Shown: piece by piece, positions 7,394 through 16,178 of the stretch
How positions within the stretch are numbered: position 1 is the stretch's first letter
Layout of the letters: each line of letters begins with the position of its first letter
Source: an uncultured Cellvibrio sp.
Lineage (GTDB): Bacteria; Pseudomonadota; Gammaproteobacteria; Pseudomonadales; Cellvibrionaceae
Assembly: GCA_937958105.1 (NCBI GenBank)
Contig: CALFXJ010000059.1
Coordinates: forward strand, 23,392-87,391
Reading direction: 5' to 3'
Length of the DNA stretch: 64,000 nt
Program-made: the position numbers and the translations under genes
Notes under the pieces: generated by a model
What the model was told of the DNA's origin: nothing
The model's database searches: none
The model's input: the letters and a program-made list of their open reading frames with translations, nothing else

Positions 7394-8232
7394 GAGTTTG
7401 TCAGCGTGTTGTCCGAATTGAGCAGGCCGCGGGCGTCCAGGATATTGCTTAATTCTACAAAGGTTGCCAGTGAAAGGTTTTCTGCCCGTGCATTAGGATC
7501 AATGGACAGTTCGTCCAGTATGTCCGCCGGCACCATTTGTTTTAGCGCGTTGCGCAGCGTCTTGCGGCGTTGCTGAAACGCGGTGTTCACCAGTCGCTCC
7601 AGCGTTTTGATGTTCGTCGCAACGTAGGGCAATGTCTGGTGCGGCACCAGTCGGACAATGGCCGAGTCTACCTTGGGCGCCGGGTCAAACGCTGTAGGCG
7701 GCACTTCAAACAGATTTTCCACCGCACAGTAATACTGCACCATGATGCCCAGCCGGCCATAAGCACTGTCACCCGGTTGGGCTGCCATGCGTTTTACCAC
7801 TTCTTTCTGCAGCATAAAATGCATGTCGACCACCTGTGTGCTGTAACTCAACAGGTGAAAGATCAACGGCGTGGAAATGTTGTAAGGCAGGTTGCCAACG
7901 ATACGCAGCGGCTGATCGTTTTTAATCAGTTGAGCAAAATCAAACTGCAGGGCGTCGGTTTGAAACAGCTGGAAGTCCGGATGTTTTTCAAATTTCACTT
8001 TCAGCCATGGCACCAGATCGCGATCCAGTTCAATCACACTCAAATGATTGCAGGCCTCCGCCAGCAGTTCGGTGATGGCGCCCTTACCGGGACCGATCTC
8101 TACCAGATGGTCGGCGGGGCGTGGATGAATGGACCGGACAATCTCGCGGATTACCCCATGGTCGATCAGAAAGTTCTGCCCGAATCGTTTGCGTGCGCGA
8201 TGCGGTGCTTCGTTGTTGAAAAATTTTGTCAT
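7390..8232 (-). CDS. rsmA: 16S rRNA (adenine1518-N6/adenine1519-N6)-dimethyltransferase
   Basis: RsmA/KsgA dimethylates two adjacent adenines in the 3' hairpin of 16S rRNA during small-subunit maturation. Motifs seen are HRARKRFGQNFLIDHGVI at the N-terminus, the SAM loop LVEIGPGKGAITELL, VIELDRDLVPWL, the catalytic NLPYNISTPLIFHLL (N-L-P-Y motif IV) and FDPAPKVDSAIVRL. I chose the ATG at 8230-8232 (280 residues, MTKFFNNEAPHRARKRF) because homologues begin close to HRARKRF. Upstream in-frame starts at 8283 (GTG) and 8268 (ATG) cannot be ruled out and none has a strong ribosome site. It is coupled to apaG by a 4-base overlap. Confidence 0.95.
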   Translation of the reverse strand: MTKFFNNEAPHRARKRFGQNFLIDHGVIREIVRSIHPRPADHLVEIGPGKGAITELLAEACNHLSVIELDRDLVPWLKVKFEKHPDFQLFQTDALQFDFAQLIKNDQPLRIVGNLPYNISTPLIFHLLSYSTQVVDMHFMLQKEVVKRMAAQPGDSAYGRLGIMVQYYCAVENLFEVPPTAFDPAPKVDSAIVRLVPHQTLPYVATNIKTLERLVNTAFQQRRKTLRNALKQMVPADILDELSIDPNARAENLSLATFVELSNILDARGLLNSDNTLTNS

Positions 8233-8304
8233 AGGATGTGTTAACTCATCGGCCACATGACCGTTCATGTTGTGCAGGTGCACCTAAATTGCTTAAACAG
8301 ATTG

Positions 8305-9303
8305 TCACTGCTTCGCGCGAGCCTGAACCATGGCAATCGCATAGCTCAGCGCTGTGTGCAGACTGCCGGAATCTGCTTTCCCGGTTGCCGCGAGATCCAG
8401 TGCGGTACCGTGATCCACCGAAGTGCGGATAATCGGCAGGCCCAGCGTGACATTGACGGCCTGACCAAAACCTTTGTATTTCAGAACCGGCAGCCCCTGG
8501 TCGTGATACATGGCGAGGACCGCATCGGCATTATCCAGGTATTTGGGTGTAAACAGTGTGTCCGCCGGCAATGGTCCAATCAGATTGATCTGCTCTTTGC
8601 GCAGCTGCTGTAACACCGGCTCGATAATCTCGATTTCTTCGCGGCCCAGATGGCCGCCTTCACCGGCATGGGGATTCAACCCGCACACGTAGATCCGCGG
8701 TTGGGCAATGCCGAACTGCTGTTGCAGGTCGCGCTGCAGAATACGGATGACCTGAGTGAGTTCATCAGCGGTGATCGCTGCAGCGACATCTTTCAACGGC
8801 AGATGGGTTGTGGCCAGAGCCACACGCAACCCCTGGGTGGCCAGCATCATCACCACTTTGGGTGTGTGAGTTTTTTCAGCGAGATATTCGGTGTGGCCGC
8901 TGAAAGGGATACCGGCATCGTTGATGACACTCTTATGAACCGGGCCGGTAACCAGCGCAGCAAAAGTGCCCGTCACACATCCCTCAATGGCTGCATCCAG
9001 TGTGTTGAGAATGTATCTGGCATTGTGGCTGTTGAGTGTACCCGGCACCGCAGCTTCGGCCAGCGATACAGGTAAGATAGGAAGCTCGCCAGCGGGGGAG
9101 GGCGCCGGTGCCGCTGCCGGATCGATTTCCCGCAACCGCAGTGGCAAGCCCATGAGTCGGGCGCGTTCCAGCAGCAATTGGGGATCGGCGATAGCCACTA
9201 TCTCATGGGGCTGCGTTTCCTGAGCCAGCATAACCGCCAGGTCCGGACCGATGCCGGCGGGTTCGCCAGGGGTGAGTGCAATGCGTAGACAGGATGGATT
9301 CAT
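8305..9303 (-). CDS. pdxA: 4-hydroxythreonine-4-phosphate dehydrogenase
   Basis: PdxA oxidises 4-phosphohydroxy-L-threonine with NAD in the DXP-dependent route to pyridoxal phosphate. The 332-residue chain shows the family motifs LTPGEPAGIGPDLAVMLA at the N-terminus, LVTGPVHKSVINDAG, FSGHTEYLA with a metal-binding His, GLNPHAGEGGHLGREE, and MYHDQGLPVLKYKGFG...LPIIRTSVDHGTALDLA carrying the second metal His. Length is normal. It sits between surA and rsmA, as in most gammaproteobacteria, 54 bp after surA. Confidence 0.96.
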   Translation of the reverse strand: MNPSCLRIALTPGEPAGIGPDLAVMLAQETQPHEIVAIADPQLLLERARLMGLPLRLREIDPAAAPAPSPAGELPILPVSLAEAAVPGTLNSHNARYILNTLDAAIEGCVTGTFAALVTGPVHKSVINDAGIPFSGHTEYLAEKTHTPKVVMMLATQGLRVALATTHLPLKDVAAAITADELTQVIRILQRDLQQQFGIAQPRIYVCGLNPHAGEGGHLGREEIEIIEPVLQQLRKEQINLIGPLPADTLFTPKYLDNADAVLAMYHDQGLPVLKYKGFGQAVNVTLGLPIIRTSVDHGTALDLAATGKADSGSLHTALSYAIAMVQARAKQ

Positions 9304-9357
9304 AGGCTTAACCGGGAGGAAAGGCTCTGCGCAGCCGCGCCGCGCAGAGCGGGGACA

Positions 9358-10659
9358 TCAGATCTTGATTTCGACGTAGGCCTCTTCGCGAATCTGGGTG
9401 AGCCAGGATTGGAACTCTTCGTCAAAACGGCGGGAGCGGATCAGGTTGGAGGCCTGATTACGTTTCATCTGCTCGCTCATGTCTTCTTTGCGTCGCTCCT
9501 GCACCTGCAGTATGTGCCAGCCAAACTGACTTTTAAACGGCTCGCTGATTTCACCGATGGCAGTGTTCTTCATGGTCTCTTCAAAAGAGGCAACAAACAT
9601 CCCCGGCATCGCCCAGCCGAGGTCGCCGCCGCTGAGCATGGAGCCGGTGTCCTCGGAGTTTTCCCGCGCGAGCTTGGCGAAGTCTTCACCTTTTTCAATG
9701 CGCGCCTTCAGGGACAGGAGTTTCTCACGGGCCTGATTGTCGTCCATGATTTCTGATGTCTTGATAAGAATATGCCGCGCCTTGGTCTGCTCGACCAGCT
9801 GAGCACCACCGCCGCGCTGTTCGATATTTTTCAGGATATGAAAGCCGGCGCCGCTGCGGAACGGCTTGGTGACTTCGCCAGTGCCCAGACTTTCCAGTTG
9901 CTTGGCAAAGAGCTCGGGCAACTGGGCCAGTTTACGCCAGCCGATATCGCCGCCCTGTAATGCGCTTTGATCATTGGAATGGCTGATGGCAAGCTGGGCA
10001 AAATCAGCGCCTTTCTGCAGTTTTTCATAAATTTCCTGCGCTTCTTTTTCGGCAGCGCTGACCATTGCGGGATCGGCGGAGCTGGATACAGCGATCAGGA
10101 TATGGCCCAGGTGAAAATCCGGTGAGGTGGCAAATTTACCATCGGTGGATTGCAGGAAGTTGTCGATCTCCTGTTCAGTAACGCGGATGCGGCTGTTGAC
10201 CACGCCCTGCTGCAACTGGCTGATGGTCAGCTCAGTTCTGATCTGCTCACGCAGTTCATCCAGGGAAAGGTTCTGACGCTGCAGGTCAGCGGCCAGCTGC
10301 TCCGCCGTCATCTGGTTGCGCTGAGCGATGCGCACGATGGCCTGATTGACTTCTTCTGCGCTGGGATTGATGTCGTAGCGTTTGGCCAGCTGCAACTGGA
10401 TTCGCTCGAGAATCAGCTGTTCCAGAATCTGTTTTTCCAGCACTTCTTTTGGCGGCAGCTGACTGTACTGCGCCTGCAGTCGCTCGAGCACCGATGCGGT
10501 ACGCGAGTTAAGTTCACTCTCAAGCACCAGGTCCTCATCCACGATGGCAACCACGCGATCCAGGATGACGGTCTGGGCTGCGCTGAAGCCTGCATTGAGC
10601 AGCAGCAAGCCGCCGATCAGGCTGGTGGAGATAAAGCGTTTAACCAAATTCTTCTTCAT
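9358..10659 (-). CDS. surA: Periplasmic chaperone and peptidyl-prolyl isomerase SurA
   Basis: SurA escorts unfolded outer-membrane proteins, including LptD, to the BAM complex. The 433-residue product has a signal peptide (residues 1-29, ending FSAAQ), a SurA N-terminal chaperone domain starting VILDRVVAIVDEDLVLESEL, two parvulin domains (about 180-282, FHLGHILIAV...GFHILKNIEQR; and about 291-390, KARHILIKTSE...FGWHILQVQERR) and a C-terminal helix. Length is typical. It lies between lptD and pdxA, which makes functional sense because LptD is a main SurA client. Confidence 0.96.
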   Translation of the reverse strand: MKKNLVKRFISTSLIGGLLLLNAGFSAAQTVILDRVVAIVDEDLVLESELNSRTASVLERLQAQYSQLPPKEVLEKQILEQLILERIQLQLAKRYDINPSAEEVNQAIVRIAQRNQMTAEQLAADLQRQNLSLDELREQIRTELTISQLQQGVVNSRIRVTEQEIDNFLQSTDGKFATSPDFHLGHILIAVSSSADPAMVSAAEKEAQEIYEKLQKGADFAQLAISHSNDQSALQGGDIGWRKLAQLPELFAKQLESLGTGEVTKPFRSGAGFHILKNIEQRGGGAQLVEQTKARHILIKTSEIMDDNQAREKLLSLKARIEKGEDFAKLARENSEDTGSMLSGGDLGWAMPGMFVASFEETMKNTAIGEISEPFKSQFGWHILQVQERRKEDMSEQMKRNQASNLIRSRRFDEEFQSWLTQIREEAYVEIKI

Positions 10660-10738
10660 AAAATAATCACTGTGTTCTTAACGAAAAATAACCGGTGCAA
10701 TCAAACTTGCTCCGTCTGCCACGGGAGTGACTGTTGCG

Positions 10739-13309
10739 TTAGCGCATGGACTCCTCACGGGCGGTGTAGCCAATGATGGCCTTGTCGAGCAGTCGGCTGA
10801 TCCGTTCGCTGATGCTGCCCAGCCCTTTCAGCTGGATATCAACAAAGAATCCCTGATCGTAATCATCCTGGGTAGCGGTCTTCAGAAAATTCGGGTTGTA
10901 ATCGAAGTTCAGCCAGCGGCGCCCCAAAAGGCGGATTCGGTAGCAACAATCGTTGTATTCGAGTCCGGCAAAGGTATCGAGTTCCAGGTTGTAAGTGAAG
11001 TCATAATTGCTGCGCGCAATCAGGCTCCACTGATCGCCCACCGGCCAGATCATGGATGCGTCCAGCTGATCCATTGTCGATTCGAGGATCGGGTTCGGGT
11101 TGGACGGGTTGATCATCTGCGGATTGCGTGTGTAGCGATAGGACAGGTTAAAAATCCGATACGCATCATCCATGTAATTCAGGCTGGCGCTGGCACTGGT
11201 GAGATGCGCATGTTTGTGGTCGTAAGCCACGTCGCCTTGAAAACGCAGGGAATCGCCGATCTGGCCGCTGATCTGGCCCGCCAGTTCTGAGTCGCGCCGC
11301 GAGTACTTGTCTTCATCTTCATTAACCCGGCCGGGCACTATGACCCGTCGATCTTTCTGGTAATAAATCTGCCCGATACTCATGCGCAAGCGTTCGATAC
11401 CGCTCTCGCTGGAGATCAACGCACTCGAAAGCCCAACTGCCACCTGATTGGCATCATCAATCCGGTCGCCACCGGAGAAGCGCGACTCACGGAACAGCTG
11501 TCCGTAGGTGAAGGTCAGCTCGGAGGTATCAAAGTTGATGAAACGATTGTTGGCTGTGAGGTTATACAGCTCGCTGTGGTCTTCGTAGTCGCTGTAAAAA
11601 TAAAAGACACGCGGCTCCAGCGTCTGGATGAAACTGTTATTGAATAAACGGGCATCGCGTTCAAAGAACAGGCCCATGTCCAGACTGCCCTGAGGTACGG
11701 TCAGCGAGGGCGACTTGTTAGCAGTTTCATTCAGAGCGGCGCTGTCGAGCTGGTAGTTCAATGTCTTGACCGCAACACCGGGCTTGAAGAAGCCCCAGGC
11801 AAATTCTTTATCCCAGGTCAGGCCGTAGTCGGTGCGAAGCCGCTCGCCCAGGAGGGTATTGGTGGTGTCGAGTTCATAAAAACTGTTGAGGTCAAAGTTG
11901 ACGTACTCATGGTTTAACTCAAGCAGCCAGTCGCCCAGGCGGTAACTGCCGTCGGCATTGATGCGGGGCAGCTCGCGATAAGGGATCTGGCTTTCCGCCA
12001 CCAGCACACGAAACTCCTGCGCTTTGGCGCTCATCAGCCAGTTATCGGTGCGGTAGCTGGCTGTGGCGACTTTGGCGATGTTGGGCTGGCGATTCGTGTC
12101 AATGCCACTGCGGTTGAAGTCGCGCAGGTAATCGATATCGCTCAACTCGGTGTAATCGATCGTGGTGCTCCACCGCTGGCCGCGGCCACCGGTCTGATCG
12201 ACACTGTAAATCCAGCGGTCTTTGCCGGTGTAGTCAGCGCGCAGGCCCTGCTCGATGCGGTCGAGGTCGCGGGTGGTGTAATCGCCCTCGTCATCACCGA
12301 GGAAGGCACCGCTGAGGATGGTGTCGAACTGCGCCGACATGTGACGGAACTCGGTGTCAATGCCTGTACCGTGACGATCCACGTAGCGTGGCGTGATCAA
12401 CATGTCGTAATTAGGAGCCATGTTCCAGTAGAACGGCAGCGAGAAGTCTTCGATGATCGTGTCGCTGTCAAAGCTCAGCGATGGAAACAGGAAACCGGTC
12501 AAGCGATCCTTGCCCACGGGAAAGCGCAGGTAAGGCGAGTAGAGCACCGGAATGTCTTTGATATTGACCCGCATATGACGGGCGGTGCCGTAGCGTCGTT
12601 CCTGATTGATCTTCACTTCCGTGCCGGCTACGGACCAGAGATTGCTGTCGGGTTCACAGCTGGTAAAACGGCTGCCCGTGAGCACGATGATATTGTTGCC
12701 GAACTTCTGCAGGCTCTCGGCGGTTCCGCGAATACGCGATTCGTAGAGCACAAATTCTGCGTTCTCCAGCGTCGCGTCGCCGCTGTCGATATGCATCTCG
12801 GCCTGCTCGGCGTGCAGCAGCATTCCGGGCTCGCGAATCTGGATATCGCCGGCGATCTCTGCGCGTCGGGTGGCCTGATTAAAGGTCGCCCGGTCGGCAT
12901 TGAGCGATCGGTAGCCCTGGGTGAGCTGTACATCACCGGTCATGATGACCGTGGTCTGACCCTGGGTTTCTGAGGAATCGGCAGTGGCCCGAACGGAAGC
13001 ATTGGCGGGCTCGACATTGGCATCCGCATCTGTGCGCTCGGGACTGACGTAAGCGCCGCAGCAGCCTTTAGGCATGGCGGCTTTCTGGGCTTCCGTTAAC
13101 TGTTCCATGGGAACCCAGTCCAGGGATCGGCCGGACTCGGTCTTCTTCTGCGAGCTGTCGTCGGCAAGCGCCGGATTGCTCATCAGGCCCAAGGCCAGAA
13201 CCATGGCACTGGCAGGGCGGAGTTGCCGACGCAGTTCGGTCAGCGCGGCAGCTAACAGTGAGGGACGGAACAAAATGGAAGTGCGTGTAGCTACAGCCAT
13301 CAACAGCAT
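10739..13309 (-). CDS. lptD: LPS-assembly outer-membrane protein LptD
   Basis: LptD with LptE inserts lipopolysaccharide into the outer leaflet of the outer membrane. The 856-residue protein has an unusually long N-terminal region with a signal-type hydrophobic stretch at about 33-49 (SAMVLALGLMSNPALA), a beta-taco OstA domain at about 110-215 (VIMTGDVQLTQGYRSLNADRA), and a C-terminal barrel (GFLFPSLSFDSDTIIEDFSLPFYWNMAPNYD and onwards). Cysteines C83/C84, one in TSCEPDS and the pair at about 788-789 (NDCCYRI) match the disulfide pattern needed for maturation, with a doubled first Cys (KGCCGAY). The ATG three codons downstream (13300) is an equally good start. It heads the surA-pdxA-rsmA-apaG-apaH run. 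Confidence 0.95.
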   Translation of the reverse strand: MLLMAVATRTSILFRPSLLAAALTELRRQLRPASAMVLALGLMSNPALADDSSQKKTESGRSLDWVPMEQLTEAQKAAMPKGCCGAYVSPERTDADANVEPANASVRATADSSETQGQTTVIMTGDVQLTQGYRSLNADRATFNQATRRAEIAGDIQIREPGMLLHAEQAEMHIDSGDATLENAEFVLYESRIRGTAESLQKFGNNIIVLTGSRFTSCEPDSNLWSVAGTEVKINQERRYGTARHMRVNIKDIPVLYSPYLRFPVGKDRLTGFLFPSLSFDSDTIIEDFSLPFYWNMAPNYDMLITPRYVDRHGTGIDTEFRHMSAQFDTILSGAFLGDDEGDYTTRDLDRIEQGLRADYTGKDRWIYSVDQTGGRGQRWSTTIDYTELSDIDYLRDFNRSGIDTNRQPNIAKVATASYRTDNWLMSAKAQEFRVLVAESQIPYRELPRINADGSYRLGDWLLELNHEYVNFDLNSFYELDTTNTLLGERLRTDYGLTWDKEFAWGFFKPGVAVKTLNYQLDSAALNETANKSPSLTVPQGSLDMGLFFERDARLFNNSFIQTLEPRVFYFYSDYEDHSELYNLTANNRFINFDTSELTFTYGQLFRESRFSGGDRIDDANQVAVGLSSALISSESGIERLRMSIGQIYYQKDRRVIVPGRVNEDEDKYSRRDSELAGQISGQIGDSLRFQGDVAYDHKHAHLTSASASLNYMDDAYRIFNLSYRYTRNPQMINPSNPNPILESTMDQLDASMIWPVGDQWSLIARSNYDFTYNLELDTFAGLEYNDCCYRIRLLGRRWLNFDYNPNFLKTATQDDYDQGFFVDIQLKGLGSISERISRLLDKAIIGYTAREESMR

Positions 13310-13667
13310 CTCGACAAAGGGGTTAAGCGGCTATAAGTGCCAGCTGCGGAAGCACGCAAACGTGTTGATACGGCAGGAAACGAGGTGTTCATTGATGGCT
13401 GTTATCGCTATATCAATGGATCCGGCCTGAGGTTCGCGGCGGCTTCCGTGGATGAAATAGCCGCGATTCTACTTGAATACGGCGGTGCTTGGAATGAATC
13501 CGTCTATGACAATGGCATTCGCGATTAATCAGCACTTTGGCGGGCTCATCGTGCAGGTCCTTGTCAGTCTTCGGGATTTGCGGTTTTATGAGAGCCCTTT
13601 GTCTGCCGTGCCCTTCACCATGGAGCAGGGCTGGCATGCATTCTTTTCAATTACAGGCGGAGTCAGG
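13310..13667. promoter_or_regulatory. Divergent intergenic region between lptD and amgK
   Basis: This 358-bp stretch separates the minus-strand lptD from the plus-strand amgK and must hold both promoters. An open frame continuous with amgK reaches back to 13473, but it has no family similarity and no ribosome site, so I treat it as leader. I could not pick out convincing promoter elements, a sigma-E type site or a long inverted repeat. Confidence 0.4.
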
Positions 13668-14759
13668 ATGAATCATTCCCGGGATATTGATATACACAGC
13701 CCAGACCAGCGTAAGCAAGCATTAACTGACTGGACGATTGAGCAGCTGAAAGTCCTTTGCCCTCCGGTGGAGCCGCTGACGCTGCACAACCTGGGATCGG
13801 ACGCCGGTTTTCGCCGCTATTACCGGGCCGTGCCGCCGCCCGCCGGTCAGCCTGCTTTTCTTGCCGTCGATGCGCCGCCGGAGACCGAAGACACGGCACT
13901 GTTTGTATCCCTGGCCTGCTATCTGCGCAGTCAGGGTGTGAATGCACCCCGGGTGCTGGTTGCAGATCCGCAGCAGGGATTCCTGCTGGTTGAGGACTTC
14001 GGTGACCGGCTGTTGCACCGGGAGCTGAGCCCCGACTCCGTCAACACACTGTATGGCGAAGCCCTGATGGTTCTGTTGCGTCTGCAGCAGGCGACCAATA
14101 TTCCACGAGAACTGCCCCGTTATGATCAGGCCATGCTGCGGCGGGAGCTGGAGCTTTTCAGAGAGTGGTTTGTGGTGAAACTGCTCGGCTATTCCCTGAG
14201 CGCTGATGAAGAGGCGATGCTGCAGGACGTCTTTACTCAACTGGAGACTGCTGCACTGGAGCAGCCCCAGTTGCTGGTTCATCGGGATTTTCACTCCCGC
14301 AACCTGCTGCTGTGTGACTCGGGGCAGATCGGCGTGATCGACTTTCAAGGCGCGGTCCAGGGGCCTTTTGCCTATGATCTGGTCTCACTGCTGCGGGACT
14401 GCTATATCCGCTGGCCCAGAGAGGACGTCCAGCGCTGGGCCCTCAGCTACGGCAACATGGCGATGGAGGTCGGTGTTCTGCCCCCCGTGGATGAGGCCAC
14501 ATATCTGCGTTGGTTTGACTGGGTAGGGTTGCAGCGCCATATCAAAGTGTTAGGGATCTTTGCGCGGCTCCATCTGCGCGATGGCAAGGATCATTACCTG
14601 GCAGATCTGCCTCTGGTCTTGCGTTATACGTTGGAAGTCGCGCGCGAATATCCGTCACTGCGCGGGTTTGCTGAATGGATGGAGCAGCGCCTGTTGCCGC
14701 TGGCGCAACAGCAGGACTGGTACACGGATTATCGTCGTGCAGGAGAGTTACCGCAGTGA
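13668..14759 (+). CDS. amgK: N-acetylmuramate/N-acetylglucosamine kinase (aminoglycoside-phosphotransferase fold)
   Basis: AmgK phosphorylates MurNAc (and GlcNAc) at C1 in the recycling shunt that bypasses de novo UDP-MurNAc synthesis. The 363-residue protein starts at 13668, where GGAG lies 5 nt upstream. It carries the APH-family catalytic loop LLVHRDFHSRNLLL (about residues 203-216) and the metal-binding IGVIDFQGAVQGPFAYDL (about 222-239), with DAGFRRYYR near the N-terminus as the nucleotide loop. It overlaps murU by 4 bases and lies divergently beside lptD, exactly the setting seen for amgK-murU in pseudomonads. Confidence 0.92.
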   Translation: MNHSRDIDIHSPDQRKQALTDWTIEQLKVLCPPVEPLTLHNLGSDAGFRRYYRAVPPPAGQPAFLAVDAPPETEDTALFVSLACYLRSQGVNAPRVLVADPQQGFLLVEDFGDRLLHRELSPDSVNTLYGEALMVLLRLQQATNIPRELPRYDQAMLRRELELFREWFVVKLLGYSLSADEEAMLQDVFTQLETAALEQPQLLVHRDFHSRNLLLCDSGQIGVIDFQGAVQGPFAYDLVSLLRDCYIRWPREDVQRWALSYGNMAMEVGVLPPVDEATYLRWFDWVGLQRHIKVLGIFARLHLRDGKDHYLADLPLVLRYTLEVAREYPSLRGFAEWMEQRLLPLAQQQDWYTDYRRAGELPQ

Positions 14760-15439
14760 AAGCCATGATCCTCGCCGCAGGTCTGGGGCAGCGGATGCGC
14801 CCGCTCACCGATCATCTGCCCAAGCCGCTGCTGCCGGTAGCAGATAAGCCCTTGCTGCAATACCACCTGGAAAACCTGCAGGCCGCAGGTGTCTGCGACA
14901 TCATCATCAACCTGGCGTACCTGGGTGGAAAAATCCGTGATTTTGTCGGTGACGGCAGTCGCTTTGGCTTGCGCGTAATCTACTCGGAAGAACCCGAACC
15001 GCTGGAGACGGGCGGTGCGCTGGCCCGGGCCCTGCCGCTGTTGGGCGAGGCTCCTTTCGTGCTGGTTAATGGCGATGTCTGGAGTGATTATCCGTTGGGG
15101 GAATTGACCGGCCGCAACCTGGCGCCTGGCTGCAATGGCCATCTGCTGCTGGTGCCTAATCCGGAATTCCATCCGGGTGGTGATTTTGCGCTGTCGCGCA
15201 ATGGCCTGCTGGTAAATGATGCCGATCAACCGCGCTTTACCTTTGCCGGTATCAGTCTCCTGCGTCCACAGATGATTGCGTCCTATCCCGAGCGCCGGGG
15301 AAAATTTCCTCTGGGCGAAGTGCTCAGGCACGAGATCGCCCGCGGACGCCTGACCGCAGAGGTCTATCGTGGACGGTGGAGCGATGTGGGTACGCCGGAA
15401 CGGCTGGCGCAGCTGGATAAGGAATTGGTCGAGAGGTAA
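14756..15439 (+). CDS. murU: N-acetylmuramate-1-phosphate uridylyltransferase
   Basis: MurU makes UDP-MurNAc from MurNAc-1-phosphate and UTP, the last step of cell-wall sugar recycling. The 227-residue sugar nucleotidyltransferase has the signature MILAAGLGQRMRPLTDHLPK (residues 4-23) with KPLLPVADKPLL, plus LVNGDVWSDYP as the metal-binding segment and FTFAGISLL and WSDVGTPERL near the end. The start is a GTG inside the amgK stop (GTGA overlap) with AGGAGAG 8 nt upstream. The tight overlap argues that kinase and uridylyltransferase are made together. Confidence 0.93.
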   Translation: MKAMILAAGLGQRMRPLTDHLPKPLLPVADKPLLQYHLENLQAAGVCDIIINLAYLGGKIRDFVGDGSRFGLRVIYSEEPEPLETGGALARALPLLGEAPFVLVNGDVWSDYPLGELTGRNLAPGCNGHLLLVPNPEFHPGGDFALSRNGLLVNDADQPRFTFAGISLLRPQMIASYPERRGKFPLGEVLRHEIARGRLTAEVYRGRWSDVGTPERLAQLDKELVER

Positions 15440-15440
15440 T

Positions 15441-15467
15441 GCTGCTCCCGCGCATTGCAGGAGCAGC
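15441..15467. terminator. Hairpin between convergent murU and kinase-operon genes
   Basis: GCTGCTCC (15441-15448) pairs with GGAGCAGC (15460-15467) over an 11-nt loop, directly after the murU stop and 12 bp from the end of the opposing gene. No U-tract follows, so termination efficiency is uncertain. Confidence 0.45.
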
Positions 15468-15478
15468 CGTCATTGCCG

Positions 15479-16162
15479 TCAGTCAGCGAGGGCGAGCAAT
15501 TGCATTGCGCCCCGGTGATCAACCTGCAGTACCAGCTGAATATCATTGCTGGAGGTTTCGGTAGTTACACCGTTGAGGATCAGCTCGGTTTTGATGGGGT
15601 ATACCCCCTGTGGCAAACCTTCCGGCGGCGTGAAAGAAAACTCGTTCTGATAATGTCCACCGCGACGGGTTTCTCCGTTCACCGCCTTGGTCAACTGACG
15701 CAGCTCCTTGGTATGGTCTTCGTTATCAAAAATAGTGATGCGCTCTTCGATCAGAGCTTCCTGGCGCAGGCTGCCGGGTACTACCACGATGTCTGATTTC
15801 ACCGTCACTTTTTTTCCGGGTTCCACGACCTTGCCGGGCAGGGTTTCGGTGGCGTAGCGCTCTGCAATAGGGTTGGGCTGGAGTGTTTTGTTCTTGTTGC
15901 GATATTCCGCGGCCACCTGTTCTTCATCGGCCACTTTGCTGGAGCGGTAGTCCACCACCATGTCGGCGATGAGCTTTACGGCGATGGATACTGCCGCAAC
16001 CCGCGCGGCAGCTTTCAGGTGTTCACGGTTTTTACAGCTTTGATCGCCGCTTTTGCACTTGTGCGAACGATCAACATTGTTTTTCAGGTCGTTCAGGCCG
16101 AAGCCATAGGACGGAGCAGCGATCAGTGATGAAAGCAGCAGAACCAGTAACGTATTTTTCAT
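15479..16162 (-). CDS. Secreted Ig-like protein in operon with the Ser/Thr kinase
   Basis: The 227-residue product starts at 16162 with a strong AAGGAGG site 6 nt upstream; longer frames run into the kinase gene. Residues 1-20 are a signal peptide (LLVLLLSSLIAAPSYG). Next comes a basic segment with one Cys pair (HKCKSGDQSCKNR), a hydrophobic helix (AAARVAAVSIAVKLIADMVV) and, from about residue 110, a beta-rich domain (VVEPGKKVTVKSDIVVVPG, FSFTPPEGLPQGVYPIKTELIL) that looks Ig-like. I do not recognise a named family. It follows the kinase gene by 16 bp, so it is probably a periplasmic partner of the kinase's C-terminal domain; this is inference from position and the shared Cys-pair style. Confidence 0.65.
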   Translation of the reverse strand: MKNTLLVLLLSSLIAAPSYGFGLNDLKNNVDRSHKCKSGDQSCKNREHLKAAARVAAVSIAVKLIADMVVDYRSSKVADEEQVAAEYRNKNKTLQPNPIAERYATETLPGKVVEPGKKVTVKSDIVVVPGSLRQEALIEERITIFDNEDHTKELRQLTKAVNGETRRGGHYQNEFSFTPPEGLPQGVYPIKTELILNGVTTETSSNDIQLVLQVDHRGAMQLLALAD

Positions 16163-16178
16163 AGCAAGCCTCCTTGGC

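Noticed and set aside
13473..13667. Upstream extension of amgK (65 residues)
   Set aside because: It has no ribosome site or similarity; the ATG at 13668 has GGAG at good distance.
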